From the NCBI GenBank assembly GCA_030035585.1, contig CM057476.1:2100501-2164500 (forward strand): a stretch of DNA of 64,000 nucleotides. The letters run 5' to 3'. A model generated the notes under the pieces. It worked only from the letters and a program-made list of their open reading frames with translations. It was not told the DNA's origin and searched no databases. This document shows, one piece after another, positions 9,295 to 19,389 of the stretch. The first letter of the stretch is position 1, and each line of letters opens with the position of its first letter. The position numbers were made by a program, and so were the translations under genes. This stretch comes from Dugong dugon. Its lineage: Eukaryota > Chordata > Mammalia > Sirenia > Dugongidae.

Positions 9295-11782
9295 GGCGGG
9301 GGGAGGTAGGTGTGTGTGTGGTGTATGGGATGTTTATGGTGTATGGTGTATGGTGTGTGTGTGTGGCATGTGGTGGTATTTGTGAAGTGTGTGCATGTGG
9401 TGTGGGATGTGTCTGTGTGGTGTGCTTGAGGAAGAAGAGTGTGTGTAGTTAAGTTATGTGTATATGTGTGTGGTGAGGTATCTGATTTGTGTATGTGTGT
9501 GAGGTAGGGGTGTGTGGTGATGTATGTGTGTAAATATGGACTGCATGTATGTGTGCTGCATGTGTGTGCTAGTATGTATGAGGTGTGTATATGTGGTGTG
9601 TGTGTGTGGCATCTGGTATGTGTGAGATGTGTGTGGTGGCTTGTGTGAAGTATGGTTTTATGGTGTGTGTGTAGTTTATGGTATGTGTGTGGCATGTGTA
9701 GTGGTATTTGTGAGTTGTGGTGTGTATGTATATGATATCTGGTGTGCATGTGACATTTATGGTGGCTTATGTGAGGTACGTGTATATGGTGTATGTTGTG
9801 TGGTATGTGTGTCTTATGGTGTGTGTGTGGTGTGTATGGTGTATGTGAGGTGTGTGTTAGTGGTATATGGTGTGTGTGGGGTATCTGGTGTGTGTGAAGT
9901 GTGTGAGGTGTATGAGGTGTATGAGGTATGTGAGGTGTGTAGTGTGTGAGGTGTGTGTGAAGTGCATAGTGTGTGTGAGGTGTATAGTGTGTGAGGTGTG
10001 TGTGAAATGTCTAGTGTGTGTGAGGTGTATAGTGTGTGTGAGATGTATAGTGTGCATGAGGTGTGTGTGAAGTGTATGGTTTGTATGAGGTGTATGCGGT
10101 ATGTGAGGAGTGTACGGTTTGTGAGGTGTATGCGGTGTGTGAGGTGTGTACGGTGTGTCAGGTGTATAGTGTGTGTGAGGTGTATAGCGTGTGAGATGTA
10201 TAGTGTGTGTGAGGTGTATAGTGTGCATGAGGTGTGTGTGAAGTGTATGGTTTGTGTGAGGTGTATAGTGTGTGTGAGGTGTGTATGAAGTGTATAGTGT
10301 GTGTGAAGTATATAGTGTATGTGAGGTGTATAATGTGTGTGAAGTGCATAGCGTGAGGTGTATAGCGTGTGAGGTGTACAGTGTGTGTGAGGTGTACAGC
10401 GTGTGTGACGTGTACAGCATGTGTGAGGTGTACAGCGTGTGTGAGGTGTACAGCGTGCGTGACGTGTACAGCGTGCGTGAGGTGTACACCGTGCGTGAGG
10501 TGTATAGCATGTGTGAGGTGTATAGCGTGTGAGGTGTACAGCGTGTGTGACGTGTAGAGCGTGTGTGAGGTGTATAGTGTGTGTAAAGTGTATAGTGTGT
10601 GAGGTGTATAGTGTGTGTGAAGTGTATAGCGTGAGGTGTATAGCATGTGAGGTGTACAGCGTGTGTGAGGTGTATAGCGTGTGAGGTGTACAGCGTGTGT
10701 GAGGCGTACAGCGTGTGTGAGGTGTATAGCGTGTTTGAGGTGTATAGCGTGTGAGGTGTACAGCGTGTGTGAGGTGTATAGCGTGTGTGAGGTGTACAGT
10801 GTGTGTGAGGTGTATAGCGTGTGTGAGGTGTATAGTGTGTGTAAAGTGTATAGTGTGTGAGGTGTATAGTGTGTGTGAAGTGTATAGCGTGAGGTGTATA
10901 GCGTGTGAGGTGTACAGCGCGTGTGAGGTGTACAGCATGTGTGAGGTGTATAGCGTGTGTGAGGTGTACAGCGTGTGTGAGGTGTACAGCGTGTGTGAGG
11001 TGTATAGTGTGTGTGAGGTGTATAGTGTGTGTGAGGTGTATAGTGTGTGTAAAGTGTATAGTGTGTGAGGTGTATAGTGTGTGTGAAGTGTATAGCGTGA
11101 GGTGTATAGCGTGTGAGGTGTACAGCGCGTGTGAGGTGTATAGCGTGTGTGAGGTGTATAGCGTGTGAGGTGTACAGCGTGTGTGAGGTGTATAGCGTGT
11201 GAGGTGTACAGCGTGTGTGAGGTGTACAGCGTGTGTGAGGTGTACAGCGTGTGTGAGGTGTATAGTGTGTGTGAGGTGTACAGCGTGTGTGAGGTGTATA
11301 GTGTGTGTGAGGTGTATAGTGTGTGTAAAGTGTATAGCGTGTGAGGTGTACAGCGCGTGTGAGGTGTATAGTGTGTGTGAGGTGTGTGTGAAGTGTATAG
11401 TGCGTGTGAAGTGTATAGTATGTGTGAGGTGTACAGTGTGTGTGAAGTGTATAGTATGTGTGAGGTGTACAGTGTGTGTGAAGTGTATAGTATGTGTGAG
11501 GTGTACAGTGTGTGTGAAGTGTATAGCGTGTGTGAGGTGTACAGCATGTGTCAGGTGTACAGCGTGTGTGAGGTGTACAGCGTGTGTGAGGTGTACAGCG
11601 TGTGTGAGGTGTACAGCGTGTGTGAGGTGTATAGCGTGTGTGAGGTGTACAGCGTGTGTTAGGTCTATAGCGTGTGTCAGGTGTATGCGGTGTGTGAGGT
11701 GTGTACGGTGTGTGAGGTGTACAGTGTGTGCGAGGTGTGCGTGTGAGATGTCCGGTGTGCATGCGGTGTGTGTGAGGTGGTA

Positions 11783-11832
<50 letters not shown>

Positions 11833-11838
11833 ATGAGA
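9295..11838. repeat. 2.5-kb GT-rich minisatellite with higher-order structure
   Basis: From 9295 to about 9890 it is a loose GT/ATGTG repeat. From about 9890 the array settles into an 18-bp unit (GTGTGTGAGGTGTACAGC and variants with ATAGT/ATAGC), with 16- and 14-bp shortened units interspersed. The block around 'gtgtaaagtgtatagtgtg' recurs near 10581, 10839, 11047 and 11323, giving a higher-order period of roughly 210-280 bp. It ends in a pure (GT)n run at 11786-11832. Long open frames occur on both strands (for instance Leu-Tyr-Thr-Ser-His-Thr on the minus strand) because the 18-bp unit preserves frame and has few stops. They are not called as genes. Confidence 0.95.
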
Positions 11839-11839
11839 C

Positions 11840-12480
11840 GTCCTTCCCTTCCAGCGCGACCCTGCCCGTCTTACCTCCGAGGACTCTCTGGCCCTGCTGC
11901 CTCTCCTCAGCAAGGCCCCCAGGCAGGACGGCTTCTGCTGTGGAAGCGAGTCCGCCCGGCCGTCTGTCTGTCTGTCTGTGAAGGGCATTGGACGGCCGGA
12001 CGCGAAGAGCCCAGAAACGACGAGAGGACTGGTAGGGGCCACGCCGTGGGGCGCGAAGCCCCGGGCGCTGTCACTTGTGGAGGCTCGCTGAAGCGCGTGG
12101 AAAAGCCGAAAAGTTCCTCCGTGCCAGTCGGGACTTGCCTCTTTCGCGCCAGCGCAGCCCTGTCAGCGGAACTCGTGCGGACGCTGCCACCTGGTGGCGC
12201 ATAGGGACACTGCCGTAGGGCGCCGGGGTGCGCTCTCTGGCGGTCCGGCTGGAAACGTTTCCGGCCGGGCTCTCGCGGTGGTCCGTGTCTTCCGGGGAGC
12301 CCGGAGCCGCGTCTGCACCTGTGTGGACAGAGTCCAGAGCAGGTGAGCAGGCTTGTGTCCGCAGGGACGCATCCATGGGGTGCGCGCTGTGTGTCGGCCC
12401 CTGAGCCCAGGCCGTGGGTCTGACTCGTAGGTTCAGAGACAGGCTCGTTCTGGAGCAGCCAAGCGCCCTGGAGACAAGGT
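11840..12480. promoter_or_regulatory. CpG-rich block (candidate CpG island)
   Basis: GC content and CpG frequency are visibly higher than anywhere else in the window, with many CGCG, GCGC, CCGG and CCG steps, for example around 'ggcgcgaagccccgggcgct'. It holds a strong CTCF-type motif. No protein frame here is recognisable and no splice-bounded exon could be assigned. It could be the promoter of an unannotated transcript, an orphan CpG island, or GC-biased sequence beside a recombinogenic minisatellite. Confidence 0.65.
12182..12197 (-). promoter_or_regulatory. CTCF-type binding motif
   Basis: Read on the minus strand the site is CCACCAGGTGGCAGCG, which fits the CTCF core CCASYAGRKGGC followed by AG. 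It lies inside the CpG-rich block, where binding would be sensitive to CpG methylation. Occupancy cannot be judged from sequence. Confidence 0.65.
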
Positions 12481-12484
12481 TCGG

Positions 12485-12600
12485 TCCCGCCCCTCTCTGC
12501 CTCGGTTTCCCCATCTTAAAATGGATGAGTGCCTCCAAGGGGTATTGTGAGGATGAAATTAGACAGTACACATAAAACCTCTTAGTGATAACTAAATTTC
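12485..12600 (+). repeat. MIR 3' fragment
   Basis: The run 'ctcggtttccccatcttaaa', then 'gtattgtgaggatgaaatta' follows the MIR core and 3' end. Confidence 0.7.
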
Positions 12601-12624
12601 AAATAAAACCAAAATAAGCCCAAA

Positions 12625-12890
12625 AAAAGTTGCCGTGGAGTCGACCCCGATTCTTGACTACTCCAATTTATGATGACCGTGGCTCGTGACGACCCTAGCT
12701 TGTGAGGACCTCGACTCCTGGCACCCTCACTAGTGTCTGAGTAGAGCTGTGCTCCACAGGGTTTTAAATGGCTGATTTTTCAGAAATAGATTGCCAGGCC
12801 TTTCTTCTGAGGCACTTCCAGGTGGACTCGAACCACCAACCTTTTGCTTAGCAGCCAAGCATATTAAGTGTTTGCACCACCCATGGGGCC
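12625..12890 (-). mobile_element. AfroSINE with internal tandem expansion of its tail motif
   Basis: The reversed long-subtype body (gaaatagattgccaggcctt) and head (aaccaccaaccttttgctta) are normal. The tail segment, which usually has one 'gactcatggcgacc'-like motif, here has about four or five degenerate copies between 12650 and 12735 (each a variant of [ct]tcatgatgacc). This adds about 70 bp. Confidence 0.8.
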
Positions 12891-12894
12891 TCAA

Positions 12895-13280
12895 TGCATT
12901 TCAGCCACTATTACTCTTCAGAGCAACTCTATAAGTAGTCACTATTATGCCTCTGGAGCCCTGGTGGCCCAGTGGTCAAGAGCTCGGCTGCTAACCAAAA
13001 GGTCAGCACTTTGAATCCACCAGCTGCTCCTTGGAAACCCTATGGGGCAGTTCTACTCTGTCCTATAGGGTCACTATGAGTCGGAATGGACTGGATGGCA
13101 ACAGGTTTAGGTTTTATTATGCCTCCATTTTACAGAGGAGGAAACGGGAGTCTGACAGAGTTGGGTGAAGGCAGAGTCAGGATGAGAGCCCAGGATGGGC
13201 TGACAACAGAGGCTGTTTCTCCAAGAGCAATCTCCGTTTTCCTGTGTCAGGCTCACATCCAATATTGTTCTTTCAGCTGC
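12895..13280 (-). repeat. MIR, interrupted by a SINE
   Basis: The halves 'gagcaactctataagtagtc' (left) and 'ccattttacagaggaggaaa' (right) belong to one reversed MIR. They are separated by an AfroSINE at 12954-13114. Confidence 0.7.
12954..13114 (+). mobile_element. AfroSINE, short subtype
   Basis: Head 'ggagccctggtggcccagtg', body 'ctccttggaaaccctatggg', tail 'atgagtcggaatggactgga'. An 11-bp target duplication, tattatgcctc, lies at 12943-12953 and 13115-13125. The insertion splits an older MIR. Confidence 0.95.
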
Positions 13281-13439
13281 AGTTCTGCCATCTTCCCTGT
13301 GCTGCCCACGCTGGCATTTGGCACTAGAATGAAAAGCCTGTGAGGGCTGGGGGTCTTGTCCCGTGGTTTGCTAGAAAGTGTTTAATAACAGGCTTTCTGG
13401 GGCTCACAGTCTGGAGGCTTCCGTGGGAAACCACTGTGC

Positions 13440-13675
13440 ATTTAGACTGCCTGGTTCCGTGTCTGCTCTGCCACTGACTGACTTTGGGACCTTGGCAACG
13501 TATTAACCTCTTTGTGTCCCAGTTTCCTCATCTATAAAGTGGGGGTAAGAGTATTGCTACCCACCTCATAGGGTTGATGTGAGGGGTAAGTGAGTTAATC
13601 CAGGAAAAGTGTTTAAAATGCAGCTTGGTGCATAGTAAGTGCTCAGTAGGTGTTAGCTGTTACAACTTTTATTGT
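13440..13675 (+). repeat. MIR SINE
   Basis: Ordered MIR landmarks are visible: 'tctgctctgccactgactga', 'cagtttcctcatctataaag', 'gggttgatgtgaggggtaag' and the 3' 'catagtaagtgctcagtagg'. Confidence 0.9.
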
Positions 13676-13693
13676 AAAGGAGTCAGTGCGTTC

Positions 13694-15660
13694 TTTTTTT
13701 TTTTTTAACACTTAGGTAAGATTCACATAACATAAAATTAACCGTTTTAAAGTGAAAATTTCAGTGGCATTTAGTACACGCTCAATGTTGTGCAACCCTG
13801 CCACTATTTAGTTCTAAAATATTTGCATCATCCCAAAACATTGTGAAGAATGGGAATTCCAGAACACTTAATTGTGCTCATGTGGAACGTGTACATAGAT
13901 CAGGAGGCAGTCATTCAAACAGAACAAGGGGATACTTGTGATTTAAAGTCAGGAAGGGTGTGCGTCAGGGTTGCATCCTTGCACCATACTTATTCAATCT
14001 GTATGCTGAGCAAATAATCTGCGAAGCTGGACTATATGAAGAATGGGGTGTCAGGATTGGAGGAAGACTCATTAACAACCTGTGATATATAGATGATACA
14101 ACTTTGCTTGCTGAAAGTGAAGAGACCCTGAAGCACTTACCGATGAAGATCAAAGACCACAGCCTTCAGTATGGATTACACCTCAACATAAAGAAAACAC
14201 AAATCCTCACAACTGGACCAATAAGCAACACCACGATAAATGGAGAAAAGATGGAAGTTGTCAAGGATTTCATTTTACTTGGATCCATGGAAGCAGCAGT
14301 CAGGAAATCAAATGACATATTGCATTGGGCAAATCTGCTGCAAAAGACCTCTTTCAAGTGTTAAAAAGCAAAGATATCACTTTGAGGACTAAAGTGTGCC
14401 TGACCCACGCCATGGTGTTTTCAGTGACCTCATATGCATGTGAAAGCTGGACGATGAATAAGGAGGACCGAAGAAGAACTGATGACTTTGAATTATGGTG
14501 TTGGTGAAGAATAGTGAATATACCATGGACTACAAGAAGAACAAACAAATCTGTCTTGGAAGAAGTACAGCTAGAATGTTCCATAGACGCTAGGATGGCG
14601 AGACTTCATCTCATGTACTTTGGACATGTTATCAGGAGGGACCAGTTCCTGGAGAAGGACGTCATGCTTGGTAAAGTTGGAGGGTCAGCAAAAAAGAGGA
14701 AGGAAGACCCTCAACAAGATGGGTTGACACAGTGGCTGAAACAATGGGCTTAAGCATAACAATGATTGTGAGGATGGCACAGGACTGCAGTGTTTTGTTC
14801 TGTTGCACATGGGGTCGTTATGAGTTGAAACCAACTCTACAGCACCTAACAACAACAACGAGAAGGTTCACATAACATAAAGTTAACCATTTTAAAGTGA
14901 AAAATTCAGTGGCATTTAGTACATTGTCGACGTTGTACAATCATTGCCACTATCTAGTTCTAAAACATTTGCCTCACACCAAAAGGAAGCCCTGTACCCA
15001 ATAAGCAGTCACTCTCCCCTCCTCCTCCCCATCACCACTGAACACCACAAATCTGCACGATGTCTCTGGATTTACCTATCTGGGACATTTCACGTGGATT
15101 GAATCATACAGTATGCAGCCTTTTTGTCTGGCTTCTTTTACTGAGCATGATGTTTTTGAGGTTCATCCACATTGTAACATGTATCAGTACTTCATTCCAT
15201 TTTTATGGCTGAATAATTTTCTGTTTTATGGATGTACCACATTTTGTTTATCGTTTCATCCGTTGATGGATTTTTGGGCTGTTTGTACCTTTTGACTACT
15301 GTGACTAATACTGCAGTGAACATTGTTGTACATGTAGCTGTTTTGTGTTCCTGCCTTCACCTTTTCTGGGTACATACCTAGGAGTGGTATTTCTATGTTC
15401 AACTTTTTGGGGAACTGCCCAACAGTTTTCCACAGTAGCTAGACTGTTTTACACTCCTACCAGCAATGGATAAGGGTTCCTATTTTCCATATCCTCGCCA
15501 ACACTTGTTACTTTACTTTTTAGTTATTTTTGTTATTATCACCATCCTACTGGGTAAGAAGTGGTATCTCATCGTGGTTTTGATTTGCATTTGGCCCATG
15601 ACTAACGATGTTGAGCATCTCTGTGTGTGCTTGTTGACCATTTGTATATTTTCTTTGGAG
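13694..15660 (-). repeat. L1M 3' UTR split by an RTE insertion
   Basis: A poly-T run (13694-13706) marks the reversed L1 3' terminus. The L1M 3' region follows, runs to 13838, is interrupted by an RTE LINE, and resumes at 14865 through typical segments ('gaatcatacagtatgcagcc', 'tccattttta tggctgaa', 'aactgccc aacagttttcc'). Bases 13721-13838 and 14865-14983 are two copies of the same L1 segment, about 85% identical, flanking the RTE. Confidence 0.85.
13839..14860 (+). mobile_element. RTE LINE, 5'-truncated, with ~118-bp flanking duplication
   Basis: The copy begins inside the reverse-transcriptase domain (a frame reading RMGIPEHLIVLMWNVYIDQE) and runs to the 3' end at 'cacctaacaacaacaac'. 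The catalytic box region reads as a stop followed by YIDDTTLLAESEETL in place of YADD, so the frame is broken. Further downstream are the conserved C-terminal blocks (VFSVTSYACESWTMNKEDRRRTDDFELW). The flanking direct repeats are L1M sequence (see separate entry and finding). Confidence 0.9.
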
Positions 15661-15699
15661 ACAAGTCTTTTCTGGGCCTTTGCCCGTTTTTAGTTGGGT

Positions 15700-16128
15700 T
15701 GTTGGTCTTTTCGTTCAGTGTGTTCTCACTGAGTGAATACCAGCTTTGTTGTGTTCTGCATCCACCACCCTCTTGGCGTTTCCCCACAGCTCTTCAGCCT
15801 GTGAACCCCAGGTCCTTGGCCTTCCCTCATTCAATCATGACCCAAACCTCCTCTGTTGCTCCCAACCATGTACCCTGCAATGTCCTGGACTCTATGACCT
15901 TCCTGGGACAGGGAGTAGGGGGTGGTGTCATTAACCTCACTGTGTCTCATTCCCCCAATCTGAGAGATCATCCAATGACACCTTTCTTTCAAGCCAGTTA
16001 TTATCATGGATCACATTAAGTCCAAGGTGGGGTCTGAAGGGTCCAGTTCTGAGGGCCCGTCACCCTCCCTACTGGGCCAGGGTAGAGCGATTCTGGCTGC
16101 TTCTCTTTGTTCCCTTCTTCACCTGGGA
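15700..16128. other. Unassigned sequence
   Basis: Nothing recognisable beyond the end of the L1M. Short open frames overlap but none resembles a known protein. Confidence 0.35.
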
Positions 16129-16131
16129 AGG

Positions 16132-16514
16132 TGTCTTAGCTCCTAGTGCTACTGTGACACAGATGTCACAAGTGGGTGGCTTTAAAGAACAGAACCTCAT
16201 TTCCTCACAGCTCTGGAGGGTAAAAGTCCACATCAGGGTCTCAGCCGTGTCAATCCCTCCCTCGTGGGTAGTCCCAATTCTCAATTCCTTGGCCATCCTC
16301 ACATAGTGTCTGTCTTCCCCGTGTGTGCGTTTATCTCTGTGTCTAATCTGCTCTTTTATAACTCAGAAGTGATTAGATTTAGAACCCACCCTACTCCGGT
16401 ATGACATAATTAACATAACAAAGAAAACCCTATTTCCAAAGAGGATCACATCCACGGGTACAGGATTTAGAATTCCAACACGTAATGTGGGGGGACATAA
16501 TTCAAACCATACCA
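16132..16514 (-). mobile_element. MLT1 solo LTR fossil (ERVL-MaLR)
   Basis: Reversed MLT1 landmarks occur in order: 'tgtcttagctcctagtgcta' at one end, 'gtgggtggctttaaagaaca', 'ctatttccaaagaggatcac', and 'aattcaaaccatacca' at the other. Possible 5-bp flanking duplication gaagg/gaaga. It is an old, broken solo LTR of a family spread in early placental mammals. Confidence 0.8.
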
Positions 16515-16519
16515 GAAGA

Positions 16520-17250
16520 TCAACATCTAGTATACTGCAAACATGAAAGTCAGCATTTTCCCCACTTCTGAAGCACCTCTTGTAACTTTTAATGTCTTTT
16601 CAACTTAAAGAAAAGGAAGAATTATCTGGGAATTCTGGAAGATCATGTCTTGCTTTGCAGCAATGGTCTGATTGAATGAGGAACCATCAGATAACCACTG
16701 TGGGTGCTGGAGAAGAAGTTCACAGCAACCGAATTAGATAAGGATTTAAACAAGAGCAATGGGGGATCTCAGCTCCCGGGGCTCCTGGTCTATGGAGGTG
16801 AGCGGGGCCCCCTGGCCTACAGTGGTGGGTGGGGCCCAACTGACACGTAACACACAAATAATCCTAACATGAGGAAGACTGAGACATGTTATAAAGAAGG
16901 TATGAACTAAGTGTTTTTCAATTATTTCCAGCTGGAGACTTTGAGAATAATTTTTAATTAATTTAAGCTGAAATAAAATGATAAATTCTAACTTGGTATA
17001 AATAAAACATTTTACTTGAAGTTATAAATTTTAACTCACCTACTTTTAAAATTTTTAAATATTTTTGGACTACTTTATGTTCTGGAAAAAAACATGAAAA
17101 CACATAAAATCATGCATATGGAGTGGCATGTTTTCTTTTTGCTTCAGGCAAAATTATGGCACTGAGGTCACAAGTCAATGCTTCATGGACTTGTTCAATA
17201 AAGGAGAAAATTCTTTGTCCCTTACATAACTCAACTTTCAATGACAAGAC
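16520..17250. other. Unassigned A/T-rich sequence
   Basis: No nameable repeat or gene; low-complexity A/T-rich patches around 16920-17100. Confidence 0.35.
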
Positions 17251-17265
17251 CCAGAAAAAGTATAT

Positions 17266-17430
17266 AAAACCAAAAACCAAACGTGTTGCTGTTGAGTCGA
17301 TTCCAACTCATAGCGACCCTGTAGGACAGAGTAGAACTGCCCCATAGGGTTTCCAAGGAGTGGCTGGTGGATTTGAACTACTGACCTTTTGGGTAGCAGC
17401 CGAGCTCTTAACCACTGCTCCACCAGGGCT
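17266..17430 (-). mobile_element. AfroSINE, short subtype
   Basis: A well-preserved reversed copy ('gttgagtcgattccaactca', 'gtagcagccgagctcttaac', 'ccaccagggct'). The target duplication ccagaaaaagtat lies at 17251-17263 and 17431-17443. Confidence 0.95.
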
Positions 17431-17683
17431 CCAGAAAAAGTATGTATTTACATTAAATTTTACTGATAAGCAAATATTTACTAGGCTTCCTTTTCAATGT
17501 CCTTAAAATGACTTTTTGTTTTTGAAATGCTTATGCCAACAGATTCTAATTCTCTCACGTGATTAAAACCTTGCGTCCAACAGTTTAATCTTAATTTTAA
17601 TCAAGGTTGGACCAAAAATATTTGTGGCATATGATAATCTATTTTCTTGTAACTGATGATCAGAGTTGATGTTTTGAGGACTG

Positions 17684-17698
17684 CCACTAGGGGGCAGC
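17684..17698 (+). promoter_or_regulatory. CTCF-type binding motif, near-consensus
   Basis: CCACTAGGGGGCAGC matches the CTCF core (CCASYAGRKGGCAG) with no mismatch. It lies in unique sequence outside any repeat I can recognise. Its orientation is opposite to that of the site at 12182-12197. Confidence 0.75.
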
Positions 17699-18194
17699 AT
17701 CACCTACTGTTTTGCTAACTTGGTGCTTGACCTGTGTAATAAGATGTGTTGGATACAGGGACACGGATGGAAAAAGTCCTGCCATTTTCCAGTTGGTGGT
17801 GGGCTGAAATATAGTTCTATTACCCTGTTCTTTCAAAGCCTGTAGCATGAAGCTTGAACCTATTATTTCAGTTATTATTATAGCATTTATCCTCTTGCTT
17901 GTGAACCATGCATTATGATAGTCATAAATTTAAATCCAGAATGTTCAGGGTGTACCCTAATCTCTCTCTCTGATTGGTTGTCTGGATTATCATCCATTAT
18001 TTTCCTGTAAAAGATATGGAAAGGATGTGAAACCTGCTGCTTTGCTCTAATATATTTGTTGCGGACACCACTCTGGATAGACACTATGATCAGTTGATTT
18101 TTTTTTTTTCCACTGACCAGTTGATTTTTGCTTTAGATTCTAAGCCTTCTGTTGCAATATGGACACAATGGGTTTGTGACTGGGTGGGTACAGT

Positions 18195-19000
18195 AGCTTT
18201 CTTTGCCTCCAGACTAAGAAAGACTAAGAAGAAAGGCCTGGTGATCTACTTTTGAAAATTAGCCAAAGAAAACGATATGGATCACAACAGAATATTATCT
18301 GATATTGTTATGGATTGAATTGTGTCCCCCCAAAATAATGTGTGTCAACTTGACTAGTCCATGATTCCCAAGATTGTGTGATTGTCTACCGTTTTGTCAT
18401 CTGATATGATTTCCGTATGTGTTGTAAATCCTACCTCTATGGTGTTAAATGAGGTGGGATTATGGGCGGTTATATTAATGAGGCAAGACTCAATCTACAA
18501 GATTAGGTTGTGTTTTAAGTCAATCTCTTTTGAGATATAGAAGAGAGAAGCAAGCAGAGAGACGGGGGACCTCATACCACCAAGAAAGCAGTGCCAGGAG
18601 AAGAGCGCATCCTTTGGACCCAGGGTCCCTGCGCTGAGAAGCTCCTAGACCCAGGGGGAGATTGAAGACAAGGACCTTCCCCCAGAGCCAGCAGAGACAG
18701 AAAGCCTTCTCCTGGAGCTGGGACCCTGAATTTGGACTTCTAGCCTCCTAGACTGTGAGAGAATAAATTTCTCTTTGTTAAAGCCATCCAGTTGTGGTAT
18801 TTCTGTTATAGCAGCGCTAGATGATTAAGACAGATAGAGTGCTGGAAGATAAACCCCCTAGGCTGGAAGGTACTGCAATAGTTGCAACAATGGAGTCAGA
18901 CGTGCCAATGATCATGAAGGTGACACAGGACCAGGCAACGTTTTGTTTTGTTGTACGTGGGGTTGCCATACGGGCTGAAGCCACAGCAACTAACAACAAT
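18195..19000 (+). mobile_element. tRNA-Gly/RTE composite SINE (5'-truncated), split by an LTR
   Basis: The left part 18195-18305 ('ctccagactaagaaagacta', 'gaaaattagccaaagaaaac', 'atattatctgatat') matches the RTE-derived 5' part of the SINE at 5458. The right part 18833-19000 ('agagtgctggaagataaacc', 'gcaactaacaacaatatt') is its RTE-derived 3' part. A solo LTR (18306-18832) sits between them. Confidence 0.85.
18306..18832 (+). mobile_element. Solo LTR fossil (MaLR-like, afrotherian copy family)
   Basis: Terminal TGTTATGG and AAGACA, an AATAAA-type signal near 18763, and a 5-bp flanking duplication (gatat 18301-18305 / gatag 18833-18837) define a solo LTR. A close relative lies at 48226-48740. 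There is no internal region. It inserted into an afrotherian-type SINE, so it is likely to be lineage-specific in age. It is non-coding. Confidence 0.85.
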
Positions 19001-19174
19001 ATTGAATTTGCATGTCTGTCAGAATTACTTTTGCTCTGTTGTCTGGTACTTATAACTCCCAGAGTTGTAACAGTGCAAAGACAAGGAAAGACCAGAATCA
19101 GACCACCTGGAGGGGTGTCTTCTAGATGACGTATAGTGTTCCACTGAAGCACGTGTTTGTTTTTCTACACCTGG

Positions 19175-19385
19175 CCGTTGTTGTTGTTAGTGGCCTTGAA
19201 TCTGTTCTGACTCACGGTGACCCCATGTGTGCAGAGTAGAACTGCTCCATAGGGTTTTCAAAGCTGTGACCCTTTGGAAGCAGATCACCAGGCCTGTCTT
19301 CCAAAGCACCTCTGGGTGGGTTCGAACAGCCAACCATCTGGCTAGTAGTTGAGTGTTTAACTGCTTTGTACCACCCAGGGGGGGA
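19175..19385 (-). mobile_element. AfroSINE, long subtype B
   Basis: Reversed copy: 'ctgttctgactcacggtgac', 'gaagcagatcaccaggcctg', and head at 'tagtagttgagtgtttaact'. A probable target duplication cctggccgtt flanks it (near 19168 and 19396). Confidence 0.9.
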
Positions 19386-19389
19386 CTCC

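Noticed and set aside
9814-11762. Open frames of 534 and 577 codons on the minus strand and 260 codons on the plus strand
   Set aside because: They consist entirely of minisatellite translation (Tyr-Thr-Ser-His or Cys-Val-Arg repeats), overlap in several frames on both strands, and have no unique N- or C-terminal domain.
9295-11838. CRISPR-like array
   Set aside because: There are no unique spacers between conserved repeats; units are contiguous and the host is a mammal.
11677-12204. Coding frames over the CpG-rich block (121 codons minus, 139 codons plus)
   Set aside because: They run out of the GT array into CpG-rich DNA, overlap on opposite strands and show no domain.
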